The notes beneath the pieces were generated by a model that saw only the letters and a list, made by a program, of their open reading frames with translations, was not told the origin of the DNA and did not search any database. The position numbers and the translations under genes were made by a program. From Bacillus sp. X1(2014) (lineage in GTDB: Bacteria; Bacillota; Bacilli; Bacillales_B; DSM-18226), in the NCBI RefSeq assembly GCF_007678255.1, contig NZ_VEED01000010.1:124001-188000 (forward strand): a stretch of 64,000 bases of DNA, read 5' to 3'. Below are positions 34,357-43,075 of this stretch, one piece after another; the first letter of the stretch is position 1; every line of letters begins with the position of its first letter.

Positions 34357-34369
34357 GGTGCCTGACACC
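34357..34369. repeat. Dispersed 13-bp motif, copy 1
   Basis: GGTGCCTGACACC between the dehydrogenase and ctaB. Other copies are at 40486, 46562, 57785, 58926 and 60745, with a degenerate one at 49257. All are intergenic. Confidence 0.8.
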
Positions 34370-34444
34370 AATTAATGTGATAATCTATATATGGTATAAT
34401 AGTATTAAATTTGTTTTCAACTACTTCTTAGGAGAGGATATTAA

Positions 34445-35389
34445 ATGAGTAATAATGAGATACCTTCTCTACAGAAGGATGGAAGGTCTATAATATTAAA
34501 TCAACGAAATCTATCTAGTTTAATGACTGATCTAAAGTTACTATTTAAAGCAAATGTTTTAATCGCTAATGTCCTGCCGGTGTTTGCAGGATTCTGGTTA
34601 GCCCTCCATTTTACGAATGCTTCCCTTTCAAGCAATATAGGTATATTACTTTTGACCATTTTTGGAAGTACAATGGTAATTGCCGGGGCACTTGCGCTCA
34701 ATAACTGGTACGATGTTGATATTGATACAGTAATGGATCGTACAAAGAATCGTCCAACGGTGACAGGGAATTTCTCACTAAAGCAAGTATTAACCATTGG
34801 AATTTCACTTACTGTAGTTGGCTTTATTTTATTACTGTTTACGACATTCGAAGCGGCGTTATATGGTTTCGTCGGCTGGTTTACTTATTGTTTTCCCTAT
34901 ACCATGTGGTCGAAACGAAAGTATACCTTTAATACCATAATTGGCAGTGTGTCTGGTGCAGTTACACCTTTAATTGGCTGGACAGCGATCGCACCTGGAT
35001 TTCAAAAGGTACCAATGATTATGTTTTTAATCTTGTTTATTTTTCAAATGCCGCATACCTTCGCGATAGCCATCAAGAAATATAAAGAATATAAAGCGGC
35101 TGGGGTGGCAATGCTTCCTGTTGTTCGTGGCCTTTCCGTAACTAAACGGCAAATGGTCATGTATATTGCCTGCTTGTTTCCATTGCCATTCTTTTTAGAT
35201 TCACTTGGAACTACCTTTATGGTCATAGCTACTTTGCTTAACGCAGGGTGGTTGGTGGTAAGTATTAGCGGTTTTTTTATCAAAGATAACCTGAAATGGG
35301 CACAAGTGAATTTCTTATACTCTGTAAATTATATAACCATTATCTTCCTCATGATGATTGTGGTTACCTTACCGATTTTCCATCGCTAA
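34445..35389 (+). CDS. ctaB: Protoheme IX farnesyltransferase (heme O synthase)
   Basis: 314 residues, UbiA prenyltransferase family with about nine membrane helices. The first prenyl-diphosphate site is LNNWYDVDIDTVMDRTKNRP, and the second region is IFQMPHTFAIAIKKYKEYKAAGVAMLP. It attaches farnesyl to heme b to make heme O, the precursor of heme A. The B. subtilis orthologue lies with the caa3 oxidase genes. Here it precedes a ba3-type oxidase, consistent with supplying its heme. AGGAGAGG gives a clear start. Confidence 0.95.
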   Translation: MSNNEIPSLQKDGRSIILNQRNLSSLMTDLKLLFKANVLIANVLPVFAGFWLALHFTNASLSSNIGILLLTIFGSTMVIAGALALNNWYDVDIDTVMDRTKNRPTVTGNFSLKQVLTIGISLTVVGFILLLFTTFEAALYGFVGWFTYCFPYTMWSKRKYTFNTIIGSVSGAVTPLIGWTAIAPGFQKVPMIMFLILFIFQMPHTFAIAIKKYKEYKAAGVAMLPVVRGLSVTKRQMVMYIACLFPLPFFLDSLGTTFMVIATLLNAGWLVVSISGFFIKDNLKWAQVNFLYSVNYITIIFLMMIVVTLPIFHR

Positions 35390-35407
35390 AAGAAATATTT
35401 GAAAAAG

Positions 35408-35459
35408 TCTGATCGCTGTAGGCAAATACAATGCCTACAATCGATCGGGCTTTTTTTTT
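35408..35459 (+). terminator. Terminator after ctaB
   Basis: CTGATCG.TGTAGGCA pairs with TGCCTACA.TCGATCGGG over a short loop, followed by nine T residues. Confidence 0.85.
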
Positions 35460-35583
35460 ATTAATTGGCTCTCTTATATGTATTTAATTTTTTAAATGCA
35501 AAGATGTGTGATGCGGTTCACTACAATGAGAATTGTTCCCAACTATGATATAAGTATGAAAATCACAAAGGGGATGATTCGGA

Positions 35584-35733
35584 ATGGGAGCTGCTAAAGA
35601 AAACAACAAAAAGAAGTCAGGAGAAGTTCATGAAGTACCGTTAAAAGGAACATGGATATCCGTAAGTGTTGTGGGAGTAGTCATTCTACTTACGTATTTC
35701 TTATTATATGGACTTTACATGTCTAGAGTTTAG
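35584..35733 (+). CDS. cbaD: Cytochrome ba3-type oxidase subunit IIa
   Basis: 49 residues, with AAAGGGGATG before ATG 35584. A charged N-terminus is followed by PLKGTWISVSVVGVVILLTY and a C-terminal FLLYGLYMSRV, i.e. one membrane helix. Its length and place immediately before subunit II match the single-helix subunit IIa of B-family oxidases. No other function fits. It starts the three-gene oxidase operon. Confidence 0.8.
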   Translation: MGAAKENNKKKSGEVHEVPLKGTWISVSVVGVVILLTYFLLYGLYMSRV

Positions 35734-35745
35734 GGGGGGGTTGGA

Positions 35746-36213
35746 ATGAAGATGCATCTTGATGAAAAAATTTGGCTGACCTTAAGTTTTGGGATAATCA
35801 TGATTTTCATGTTTATCACAGGCTATCAAGCATTTGCCTTGGATATGGCTCCACCAAGCAATAAGGAAATTATTGATCCCCAAAAGGTGGACCAAATCGC
35901 ACCATTCGATAAACCAGGTGTTACTAAAATTGGTGAAAATGAATTTGAGGTTGTAATGACATTACAAGTATTTAGTTTTAATCCAAGTAATTTTGAAATC
36001 CCTGCTGGTTCCACAGTACATTTTACTCTAACCTCCAAAGATGTGGTCCACGGCTTTGAAGTAGCTGGAACAAACGTGAATGCAATGGTAATGCCAGGAC
36101 ATATTCAAAAAATCACCCAAAAATTTGATAAACCAGGCACTTACTTAGTGTTATGTAATGAATATTGTGGTGCTGGTCACCAAGCAATGAGTACAACGAT
36201 TACGGTTAAATAA
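35746..36213 (+). CDS. cbaB: Cytochrome ba3-type oxidase subunit II (CuA)
   Basis: 155 residues with a single N-terminal membrane helix and a CuA cupredoxin domain. The CuA ligands are all present: His102, Cys137, Glu139 (backbone), Cys141, His145 and Met148 (CNEYCGAGHQAM). The short form with one helix is that of B-family (ba3) oxidases, not caa3. It takes electrons from cytochrome c. It lies 12 nt after subunit IIa and 14 nt before subunit I. Confidence 0.93.
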   Translation: MKMHLDEKIWLTLSFGIIMIFMFITGYQAFALDMAPPSNKEIIDPQKVDQIAPFDKPGVTKIGENEFEVVMTLQVFSFNPSNFEIPAGSTVHFTLTSKDVVHGFEVAGTNVNAMVMPGHIQKITQKFDKPGTYLVLCNEYCGAGHQAMSTTITVK

Positions 36214-36227
36214 AGGGGGGAAAGAAA

Positions 36228-37907
36228 ATGCAAACAGTAAAATCACATACACTAAAAGATCGAGCAAATAAAGTAATGGGGATCAGTAAGGAAGATGCTA
36301 TATTAACCAAAACATATATCTTTGTAGCATTTACTGCACTGCTTCTGGGCGGAATATTAGGACTGCTGCAAGGACTAAATAGGTCAGGACTTTTAGAATT
36401 GCCATCATGGCTTAACTATTATCAAGTACTAACAGCACATGGTTTATTATTAGTTGTTGTCTTAACTGCCTTCTTTACGATTGGATATTTTTATGCATCA
36501 CTTTCCCATACTTTAGGGGGGCTGTTGCCAAAAGTTAGGAAGATTGCTTGGATTGGTTTTGGAATGAAGATTATCGGCTTTGTTTTATGTGTGGTCCCAA
36601 TTTTAATGAACGAAGCATCAGTTATGTATACATTTTATCCGCCAATGGCAGCGCATCCTGCCTTCTATATCGGGTTAGTATTCATTGCCCTAGGCGTTTG
36701 GATGTGCTGCATTGGGGCGTTTATCAATGTCGCTAATTGGAGAAAAAACAACAAAGGTCAACATGTTCCTATTCTTGCTTACTTTGCAACCGGCGTTTTT
36801 ATCCTATTGTTCTTTGCTCTAATCCCAGTTGCAATTGAAGTTTTAACGATCATTCCATGGGCGTTTGGCTGGGTTGAAACAATTAATGTCATGGTTGCTC
36901 GGACACTTTTTTGGGCGTTTGGACACACGCTGGTTAATATTTGGTACTTAACGGCCGTGTCTGCATGGTATGTTATTGTCCCAAAAATTATCGGTGGAAG
37001 ACGTTGGAGTGATATCTTAACACGTGTTGTTATTATCGCCTTAGTTGTAATGAACATCACTGGTGGATTCCATCATCAGATTATCGACCCAGGAATTTCA
37101 GAAGCAGTTAAATTTATGCACGTATTTATGAGTTTAGCGATTGGTTTCCCATCATTAATGACTGCATTTGCTATGTTTGCTGTATTTGAGAGGACAGCTA
37201 GAAAACAAGGTGGAAAAGGTCTTATTGGATGGTATAAAAAAATGCCATGGGGAGATGTGCGTTTCCTAGCACCATTTATTGCAATGGTTGCCTTTATTCC
37301 AGCAGGTGCAGGCGGGATTGTTCAAAGTACGAACCAGCTAGACCAGGTCGTTCATAATACCATGTGGATTGTTGGGCATTTCCATTTAACACTAGGAATG
37401 TCAGTCGTAATGACTTTCTTTGGAATTAGTTATTGGTTAGTTCCGTATATTTCAAAACGTGTTTTAACTCCACAAATAAATAGATTAGGTGTTATTCAAA
37501 CTTGGATCTGGACAATTGGTATGATATTTATGTCAGGTGCTATGCATTGGGTAGGATTACTTGGTTCTCCGCGAAGAACTTCCTATACAACCTACGGTGA
37601 TAATGCAACAGCATTAAGCTGGGACCCGTATTTAATGTGCTTAGCTGTGGGAGGAACACTATTAATTATCGGTGTTATTCTTCAAGTGTATGCTGTTGTC
37701 AATATGATGTTTTTTGCGCCAAAAGGTGAACCAGAATTTCCCATTGCGGAAGAGGAAGAAAATGCAACAAGAACACCATACTGGACAGAGCGTTGGGGCC
37801 TTTGGATTGTTGTTATGTTATTAGTTGTGGCAATGGCCTATGTTATCCCATTGACGGAATTTATCGTCAATGCACCTCCAGGGTCACCGCCGTTTAAAAC
37901 ATGGTGA
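36228..37907 (+). CDS. cbaA: Cytochrome ba3-type oxidase subunit I
   Basis: 559 residues with about 13 membrane helices. Metal ligands are His71 (low-spin heme), His233 (first CuB ligand, in AFGHTLVN), His282-His283 (GGFHHQ), His384 (high-spin heme) and His386 (low-spin heme, GHFHLTLG). The residue four after His233, normally the cross-linked tyrosine (HPxVY), is Asn237 here. The protein otherwise looks intact, and its operon with subunits IIa and II supports a proton-pumping terminal oxidase of the B family. See the finding on residue 237. Confidence 0.92.
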   Translation: MQTVKSHTLKDRANKVMGISKEDAILTKTYIFVAFTALLLGGILGLLQGLNRSGLLELPSWLNYYQVLTAHGLLLVVVLTAFFTIGYFYASLSHTLGGLLPKVRKIAWIGFGMKIIGFVLCVVPILMNEASVMYTFYPPMAAHPAFYIGLVFIALGVWMCCIGAFINVANWRKNNKGQHVPILAYFATGVFILLFFALIPVAIEVLTIIPWAFGWVETINVMVARTLFWAFGHTLVNIWYLTAVSAWYVIVPKIIGGRRWSDILTRVVIIALVVMNITGGFHHQIIDPGISEAVKFMHVFMSLAIGFPSLMTAFAMFAVFERTARKQGGKGLIGWYKKMPWGDVRFLAPFIAMVAFIPAGAGGIVQSTNQLDQVVHNTMWIVGHFHLTLGMSVVMTFFGISYWLVPYISKRVLTPQINRLGVIQTWIWTIGMIFMSGAMHWVGLLGSPRRTSYTTYGDNATALSWDPYLMCLAVGGTLLIIGVILQVYAVVNMMFFAPKGEPEFPIAEEEENATRTPYWTERWGLWIVVMLLVVAMAYVIPLTEFIVNAPPGSPPFKTW

Positions 37908-37957
37908 TTACAAAAAGATAAAAGCCCTTAGGCGCTTTAGCTGGACAGTTTTTAAAT

Positions 37958-37994
37958 AAAGAGATAGCTCGTTTGCTAGGGCTATCTCTTTATA
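37958..37994 (+). terminator. Terminator after the oxidase operon
   Basis: AAAGAGATAGC (37958-37968) and its exact complement (37981-37991) with a 12-nt loop; the T residues lie in the right arm and after it. Confidence 0.8.
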
Positions 37995-38025
37995 CTTAAA
38001 AAAATAGATTTGGGAAGTGATCTTC

Positions 38026-38658
38026 ATGATCAAAAATAGACATCATATATTTGCGTGTTTGCTTGTTATCTTTTTTGGCTGTGCGTTGTTTTATTGCGGA
38101 ACAGATGGTTTCACAGCCTTTACGGCAGAAACGGCGCGGGTAAAGGACCTAATTGACGATAAGCCCAAATTCCCAAACGTAACCTTAGAGGACAGCAAAG
38201 GGAGGGAATATTCTATTTCTGAATTTGAAGGCAAATATGTATTTATTACCTTTTTGTATACTTCCTGTACAACGGTTTGTCCTCAATTAGAAATGAATAT
38301 GTCGAAAGTTTATGATAAGGTACCAAGCAAATATATGGGCAAAGATATTGTCTTTTTAAGTATCAGCTTCGATCCTTCCAGGGATGACCCAGCCACGTTG
38401 GATAAATACCGAGGCTATTTTAATAGTGATGGTGAAACATGGAGGATGGCAAGAATTGCAAATAAAACAGAATTAAAAGCATTGTTAAAAGCATTCGGTG
38501 TGATTGTCATTCCCGATGAATACGGTAATTTTGCCCATAATTCGGCTTTTTATATTGTTGATAAAAAAGGTAGACTTCTAAATGTTTTAGACTACAAAAA
38601 AACTGATGAAGCTGCTAAAAAGCTTACCGGGATTCTTGTCAAGGAAGCCGGGGAATAG
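38026..38658 (+). CDS. SCO1/SenC family copper chaperone
   Basis: 210 residues from ATG 38026 (GGGAAGTGA upstream; a GTG nine bases earlier is less likely). An N-terminal membrane anchor (FACLLVIFFGCALFYC) precedes a thioredoxin-like domain with the copper-binding CTTVC (Cys81, Cys85) and His170. SCO proteins deliver copper to the CuA site of subunit II. Its place right after the oxidase operon fits this. It is 2 nt from the next gene. Confidence 0.92.
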   Translation: MIKNRHHIFACLLVIFFGCALFYCGTDGFTAFTAETARVKDLIDDKPKFPNVTLEDSKGREYSISEFEGKYVFITFLYTSCTTVCPQLEMNMSKVYDKVPSKYMGKDIVFLSISFDPSRDDPATLDKYRGYFNSDGETWRMARIANKTELKALLKAFGVIVIPDEYGNFAHNSAFYIVDKKGRLLNVLDYKKTDEAAKKLTGILVKEAGE

Positions 38659-38660
38659 TT

Positions 38661-39218
38661 ATGAAGCAATCACTATATGGCTTATTGATCCTCCTATTTC
38701 TTGCACTGCCTCCTGTGGCAAATTTAATGGAATCAGTCATGATTATTCATATGCATATGCAAATGCCTTTGTTAATTTTTACCGGATTTCTCTTTGCCCG
38801 TATTTTTCAACTACGCTTCCCACGCTTTTTTGAAAAATGGAATGGAAATGGAATACCAGGAATCATCTTGTTTGTAATCATTGTCTCTTATTGGACACTG
38901 CCAAGGTCAATGGATGAAGCATTAACTTTACAGAGTATGGAAGTGTTTAAATTTACTAGTTTATCCTTATTGGCAGGGATCCCACTAAGGGATAGTTGGA
39001 AAAAGCTTAAGCCTGTTAGTAAACATATCACTTTCTATTTTTTTATTATCATGTTTTCCGCAATGGGGTGGTTATATATCGATTCTCCCGTGCAATTATG
39101 TAACAACTATTTAATTATTGACCAAATTACACTAGGCTGGGGATTTATAACAACTGCAATCTGTATGGTCATTTATTTGGTTTATAATGCTTTCGTTGAC
39201 CCAACGAAATACGAGTAA
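38661..39218 (+). CDS. Membrane protein, possible oxidase assembly factor (DUF1404-like)
   Basis: 185 residues with about six hydrophobic segments. His- and Met-rich residues appear early (MIIHMHMQMPLLIFTGF), followed by YWTLPRSMDEAL, KFTSLSLLAGIPLRDSW and LGWGFITTAICMVIY. I think it belongs to the DUF1404 group, related in style to CtaG-type assembly proteins, but I am not certain. It is co-transcribed with the SCO gene, and the His/Met cluster could bind copper. A role in oxidase assembly is therefore the best guess. Confidence 0.6.
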   Translation: MKQSLYGLLILLFLALPPVANLMESVMIIHMHMQMPLLIFTGFLFARIFQLRFPRFFEKWNGNGIPGIILFVIIVSYWTLPRSMDEALTLQSMEVFKFTSLSLLAGIPLRDSWKKLKPVSKHITFYFFIIMFSAMGWLYIDSPVQLCNNYLIIDQITLGWGFITTAICMVIYLVYNAFVDPTKYE

Positions 39219-39240
39219 CAATTAACACTCTTTATGATTC

Positions 39241-39280
39241 AAAAAAACTGTTAGGATACATTGCTCCTAACAGTTTTTTG
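39241..39280. terminator. Bidirectional terminator
   Basis: AAAAAACTGTTAGGA (39241-39255) and its exact complement (39264-39278) around an 8-nt loop, between convergent genes. Confidence 0.9.
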
Positions 39281-39304
39281 CATTCGATATTTTATAAGAG
39301 ATTC

Positions 39305-40405
39305 TTATGGTTGGTTTGAAGCAGTTGCCCTTTTTCGCGCCTGCAGAAACTTTATAACATTTAAAACGATGGTCTTGACTACGGCATAAAACGGTACTGC
39401 CAATACCATTCCCAGGATGCCAGCTAAATTTCCGGCAGCGAGCAAGACGATAATGATTGTCGCCGGGTGGGTATCAAGTGATTTTCCAAGGATGAGCGGT
39501 GATAAAACATTCCCTTCCACTTGCTGGGCAATCACAATAATCAAAATAACTAATAATGCTTTTGTTGGTGAATCAAATAATGCAACAATTACAGCGGGTG
39601 CACCGCCTAGAATGGGGCCGACATAAGGAATGATGTTGGTAAACGCAACAATTACTGCCATAACTAGCGCAAATGGCAGCCCGATAATCAGGTATCCAAT
39701 AAAAGCAAGTATTCCAACTGACAGGGCAACAATAACTTGTCCTTGAATATAGGAGGAAAGGGTTTCACCTGTCTCTTTCAACATAAGCAATCCTGCTTCT
39801 CGATATGAAATAGGAAGGAATTTTGTTACAGCCTTAGGGAACTTATGTCCATCCTTAAACATATAGAACAGTAAAAACGGAACGGTAGCTAGAATGACAG
39901 CGATATTTGCAAACACACCAAGGATATTCGTAATACCGCCAGTAATCCTGTCCGGCAAGGTATTTGCATAGGCTATCAGTTTTTCCTTACCGGTTTCCAA
40001 AAGATCATTTTGCTCTTCCATGATCCATTTAAATTCAGAACTCGATGATAACTTATCAAAATACTGCAAGGTCTTGTTGGCATAATCAGGAAGTGCATTA
40101 GCAAGTGCGGTAAATTGCTCTGAGATGGCAGGAACCAAGTTGCCAATTGCTAAAACAAGAATACCAATAAACACTACATAAATGATTAGGATGGCAAGAA
40201 TTCTGGGCACTTTTTGGCGCTGAAGAAAATTAACGATTGGATTTAGTAAGAAAAAGAGAAATCCAGTAATAAGAATTGGGAAAAAAAGAGTAGAGAAAAA
40301 GATACCGATCGGCATAAATAAAAATGAAATCTTTGTTGAAACAAAGATGATAGTTAATATTAGAAGGATTTGGATTAACCCATATTGGAATTTTCTTTTT
40401 GACAT
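39305..40405 (-). CDS. AI-2E family transporter (YdbI/PerM-like)
   Basis: 366 residues with eight or so membrane helices. The family's central block is visible: SYIQGQVIVALSVGILAFIGYLIIGLPFALVMAVIVAFTNIIPYVGPILGG-type region and the VEGNVLSPLILGKSL segment. AAGGGG is 8 nt before ATG 40405. Members are membrane efflux or ion/proton antiport proteins; the autoinducer-2 role is known only for TqsA. Single gene, convergent with the SCO operon. Confidence 0.9.
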   Translation of the reverse strand: MSKRKFQYGLIQILLILTIIFVSTKISFLFMPIGIFFSTLFFPILITGFLFFLLNPIVNFLQRQKVPRILAILIIYVVFIGILVLAIGNLVPAISEQFTALANALPDYANKTLQYFDKLSSSSEFKWIMEEQNDLLETGKEKLIAYANTLPDRITGGITNILGVFANIAVILATVPFLLFYMFKDGHKFPKAVTKFLPISYREAGLLMLKETGETLSSYIQGQVIVALSVGILAFIGYLIIGLPFALVMAVIVAFTNIIPYVGPILGGAPAVIVALFDSPTKALLVILIIVIAQQVEGNVLSPLILGKSLDTHPATIIIVLLAAGNLAGILGMVLAVPFYAVVKTIVLNVIKFLQARKRATASNQP

Positions 40406-40485
40406 TATTTTCCCCTTTTTTCAATTAGTATAGCTAAAATTATATCAAAAACTTGGAATAGAAGACAAATAATAGTATTTCTTTT

Positions 40486-40498
40486 GGTGTCAGGCACC
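40486..40498. repeat. Dispersed 13-bp motif, copy 2
   Basis: GGTGTCAGGCACC, the reverse complement of copy 1, between the AI-2E gene and yknW. Confidence 0.8.
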
Positions 40499-40593
40499 AG
40501 ATGGGTACACCTGAAAAAAATGAAACTTTCGGCTTAGTTTGTCGTATACTTAAATGGAAGAATTTACATAAATGGAAAGAAGGGGTGTTAGAT

Positions 40594-41265
40594 ATGGAAT
40601 TGCAGACAGAAGTAAATATACAAAAAGAGAATCCTAAGTTATTAGGAATGTTTACGAGTCCAGGGGTACAGTTTGAGCGGATTAAGCAAAGTCCGAAAAT
40701 TTGGGCACCACTAACTATTATTAGTATCCTTTATGCCATTGGGATGGCGTTAATGGCCTTATCACTAGACGCAGCTACTTTAATTGCTCAAGGAGTGCCA
40801 GAAGATCAAGTTGAATTGGTGTTAACCATTACAAAGGTAACTGTTGCAGTCACGGGCATCATTACGCCTATTATAGGTGTTTTAGTTTGCAGTGCTATTC
40901 AATTAGTGATTGCCAAAATTGCTAGTTCCACTGTTTCTTTTAAACAATTATTATCTATGAATACTTTTATCATGATTATCGGGGCAGCAGGACTTATATT
41001 GAATATGGGAATCAGATATGCCATCGGCGGGGACCCAGAAATATATATTACTAGTTTAGCAGGGCTTCTCAATCAAGATAAAGCTGGTGTTTTAGGTTCA
41101 ATCGAGGTATTTGGGATCTGGTCCGCCATATTGACTGCCTTGGGCCTTCATAAAACAGCGCAATTTTCTAAAGGTCTGGCATGGACAATTGCGGTGATTT
41201 TCTTTGTTGTTAGTATTGGCTTTGCTTTGGTCGGTACCCTTTTACAGGGAGCGCCGAAGCTATAA
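40594..41265 (+). CDS. yknW: Yip1-family membrane protein YknW
   Basis: 223 residues from ATG 40594 (AAGGGGTG upstream). An N-terminal soluble segment (NPKLLGMFTSPGVQFERIKQSPKIWAPL) leads to five hydrophobic helices of the Yip1 domain. In B. subtilis YknW assembles with YknXYZ into a membrane complex that protects against the SDP toxin. The same four-gene order is present here. Its stop overlaps the next start by one base. Confidence 0.85.
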   Translation: MELQTEVNIQKENPKLLGMFTSPGVQFERIKQSPKIWAPLTIISILYAIGMALMALSLDAATLIAQGVPEDQVELVLTITKVTVAVTGIITPIIGVLVCSAIQLVIAKIASSTVSFKQLLSMNTFIMIIGAAGLILNMGIRYAIGGDPEIYITSLAGLLNQDKAGVLGSIEVFGIWSAILTALGLHKTAQFSKGLAWTIAVIFFVVSIGFALVGTLLQGAPKL

Positions 41266-42386
41266 TGAAAAAGAAAATTTGGATTAGCATTAGTGTAATT
41301 TTAGTAATCATCATGATGATTTCTGTAAGTGTCTACCGGCAGGTCCTTGCAAAGGGGCCTTCCGTTAAGACCACGGAAATTAGCCAAGAAGAAATCTCCT
41401 CTCTATTAATGATTCCAGGAACAGTGAAGCTTCCTCAAGAACAACTAGTCTATGCGACACCAGACAAAGGGGAAATCAAGAAATTGCTGGTCAAGGAAGG
41501 ACAGACAGTCAAGAAAGGTACTGTCTTGGCTAAATTAGAAAATCCCCAGCTTGAGTTAGAGATTGAGCAGAATAAATTAGCGGTCGAATCTGCTAATTTA
41601 AAAATAAACCAAATTGATAAGAAATTGGAGCAACTCGAAGACAAAGAAAAGACGTTAAGTGAGCAGGTTGGAAAAAAGGAAGCGAAAAAACAGCTTTCTC
41701 CTGAATTTGAACAGCTTGAGATGGAAAGGGAATTAGCTAACATTGAACTTAAGCAAACAGAACTTCAAAAAGACTTGATTAGTAAACGCCAAGATGAATT
41801 AGAGATTAAAAGTACTATAGCTGGTATTGTTTTAACAGCCCAAAAGCCAGCAACATCACTTGATGCAACAAACGAGCCTATTATACATATTGGGAAATTA
41901 GCAGGGATGACAGTTTCAGGACTGTTGTCCGAATACGATACGCTTAAAGTTAGCAAAGGTCAAAGAGTGATCATGAAATCAGAGGCATTGCCAGGCAAAG
42001 AATGGCTGGGTGAAATCACGAAGACATCTATTTTGCCAGAGCAGAACCAAGCCAGTTTGCAAAATGGTACACAGGCTGTGCAGTATCCTGTCACAGTAAA
42101 GATTTCCGGGGATACAAAAATGTTGAAACCAGGCTTCCAAGTCATTATGGAGATAGAAACAGACAAAAAGACAGCGATGGTCCTGCCGCTCGATGCGTTA
42201 TTAGATGATGGGAATCAGCCCTATGTATATCTCGTTAAGGATGGAAAGGCGCATAAACAAAATGTCAAAACTGGCATTACCTCAGGGAAGAAGATCGAAA
42301 TCCTTGAAGGTGTTCCAAAAGGAGACAAAGTCATCATTAATGGACCTGACAAACTAAAAGATGGGTTGGAAGTGACAGTTAAATGA
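41265..42386 (+). CDS. yknX: Membrane fusion protein YknX (HlyD/RND-type adaptor)
   Basis: 373 residues. An N-terminal membrane helix is followed by a lipoyl half-domain (GEIKKLLVKEGQTVKKGTVLAKLENP), a long coiled coil of about 80 residues (LEQLEDKEKTLSEQVGKKEAKK region), the second lipoyl half, a beta-barrel domain and a C-terminal membrane-proximal domain. It bridges the ABC transporter YknYZ in the Gram-positive cell envelope. ATG 41265 overlaps the yknW stop and the end overlaps yknY by 4 nt. Confidence 0.9.
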   Translation: MKKKIWISISVILVIIMMISVSVYRQVLAKGPSVKTTEISQEEISSLLMIPGTVKLPQEQLVYATPDKGEIKKLLVKEGQTVKKGTVLAKLENPQLELEIEQNKLAVESANLKINQIDKKLEQLEDKEKTLSEQVGKKEAKKQLSPEFEQLEMERELANIELKQTELQKDLISKRQDELEIKSTIAGIVLTAQKPATSLDATNEPIIHIGKLAGMTVSGLLSEYDTLKVSKGQRVIMKSEALPGKEWLGEITKTSILPEQNQASLQNGTQAVQYPVTVKISGDTKMLKPGFQVIMEIETDKKTAMVLPLDALLDDGNQPYVYLVKDGKAHKQNVKTGITSGKKIEILEGVPKGDKVIINGPDKLKDGLEVTVK

Positions 42387-43075
42387 TCCGGCTAGAATCC
42401 ATCTCAAGATCGTTTTTATTGGGAAAAGAAAGTGTACCTGTCTTAAATGGTATCAGTCTATCGATTTGTGAAGGTGAATTTGCTGCCATTATGGGTCCAT
42501 CTGGCTCGGGAAAGTCGACCTTAATGAATATTATCGGATGTTTGGATAAACCGACTGAGGGAGAGTATTATCTTGGCGGGGAAAATGTCTCTCATTATAA
42601 TGATAAGGAATTGGCTAGGGTTAGAAATCAATCGATTGGCTTTGTCTTTCAGCAGTTTCATTTGCTCCCGCGCTTGACGGCCTTAAAAAATGTGGAATTA
42701 CCAATGATATATGCAGGAATCCCCAAAAAAGAGCGCCAGGCCCGTGCAGAAGAGGCATTAATGAAAGTAGGTCTTGCCGACCGAATGAACCATCTTCCTA
42801 ATGCTTTATCTGGGGGACAGAAGCAGCGTGTTGCCATAGCGAGAGCCATTGTCAATACACCTAAGATTATCCTAGCGGATGAACCCACAGGTGCCCTTGA
42901 TTCAAAAACAAGCAAGGACATTATGGAACAATTTAGCGAACTGAATAATGAAGGAGTTACAATTATTATCGTTACCCATGAATCAGAAGTAGCCGAATAC
43001 GCGAACAGAACAATTATGGTTAGAGATGGAATGATTCAGTCGCCTTTTGAGGGTGTTAGGGGGCCGGCAGGATGA
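42383..43075 (+). CDS. yknY: ABC transporter ATP-binding protein YknY (MacB-type)
   Basis: 230 residues. Walker A is GPSGSGKST, the Q-loop is FVFQQFHLLPRLTALKNVELP, signature LSGGQKQR and Walker B IILADEPTGALD, all of the LolD/MacB ATPase type. It couples to the FtsX-type permease YknZ and overlaps both neighbours by 4 nt, so the four proteins are made in step. Confidence 0.92.
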   Translation: MIRLESISRSFLLGKESVPVLNGISLSICEGEFAAIMGPSGSGKSTLMNIIGCLDKPTEGEYYLGGENVSHYNDKELARVRNQSIGFVFQQFHLLPRLTALKNVELPMIYAGIPKKERQARAEEALMKVGLADRMNHLPNALSGGQKQRVAIARAIVNTPKIILADEPTGALDSKTSKDIMEQFSELNNEGVTIIIVTHESEVAEYANRTIMVRDGMIQSPFEGVRGPAG

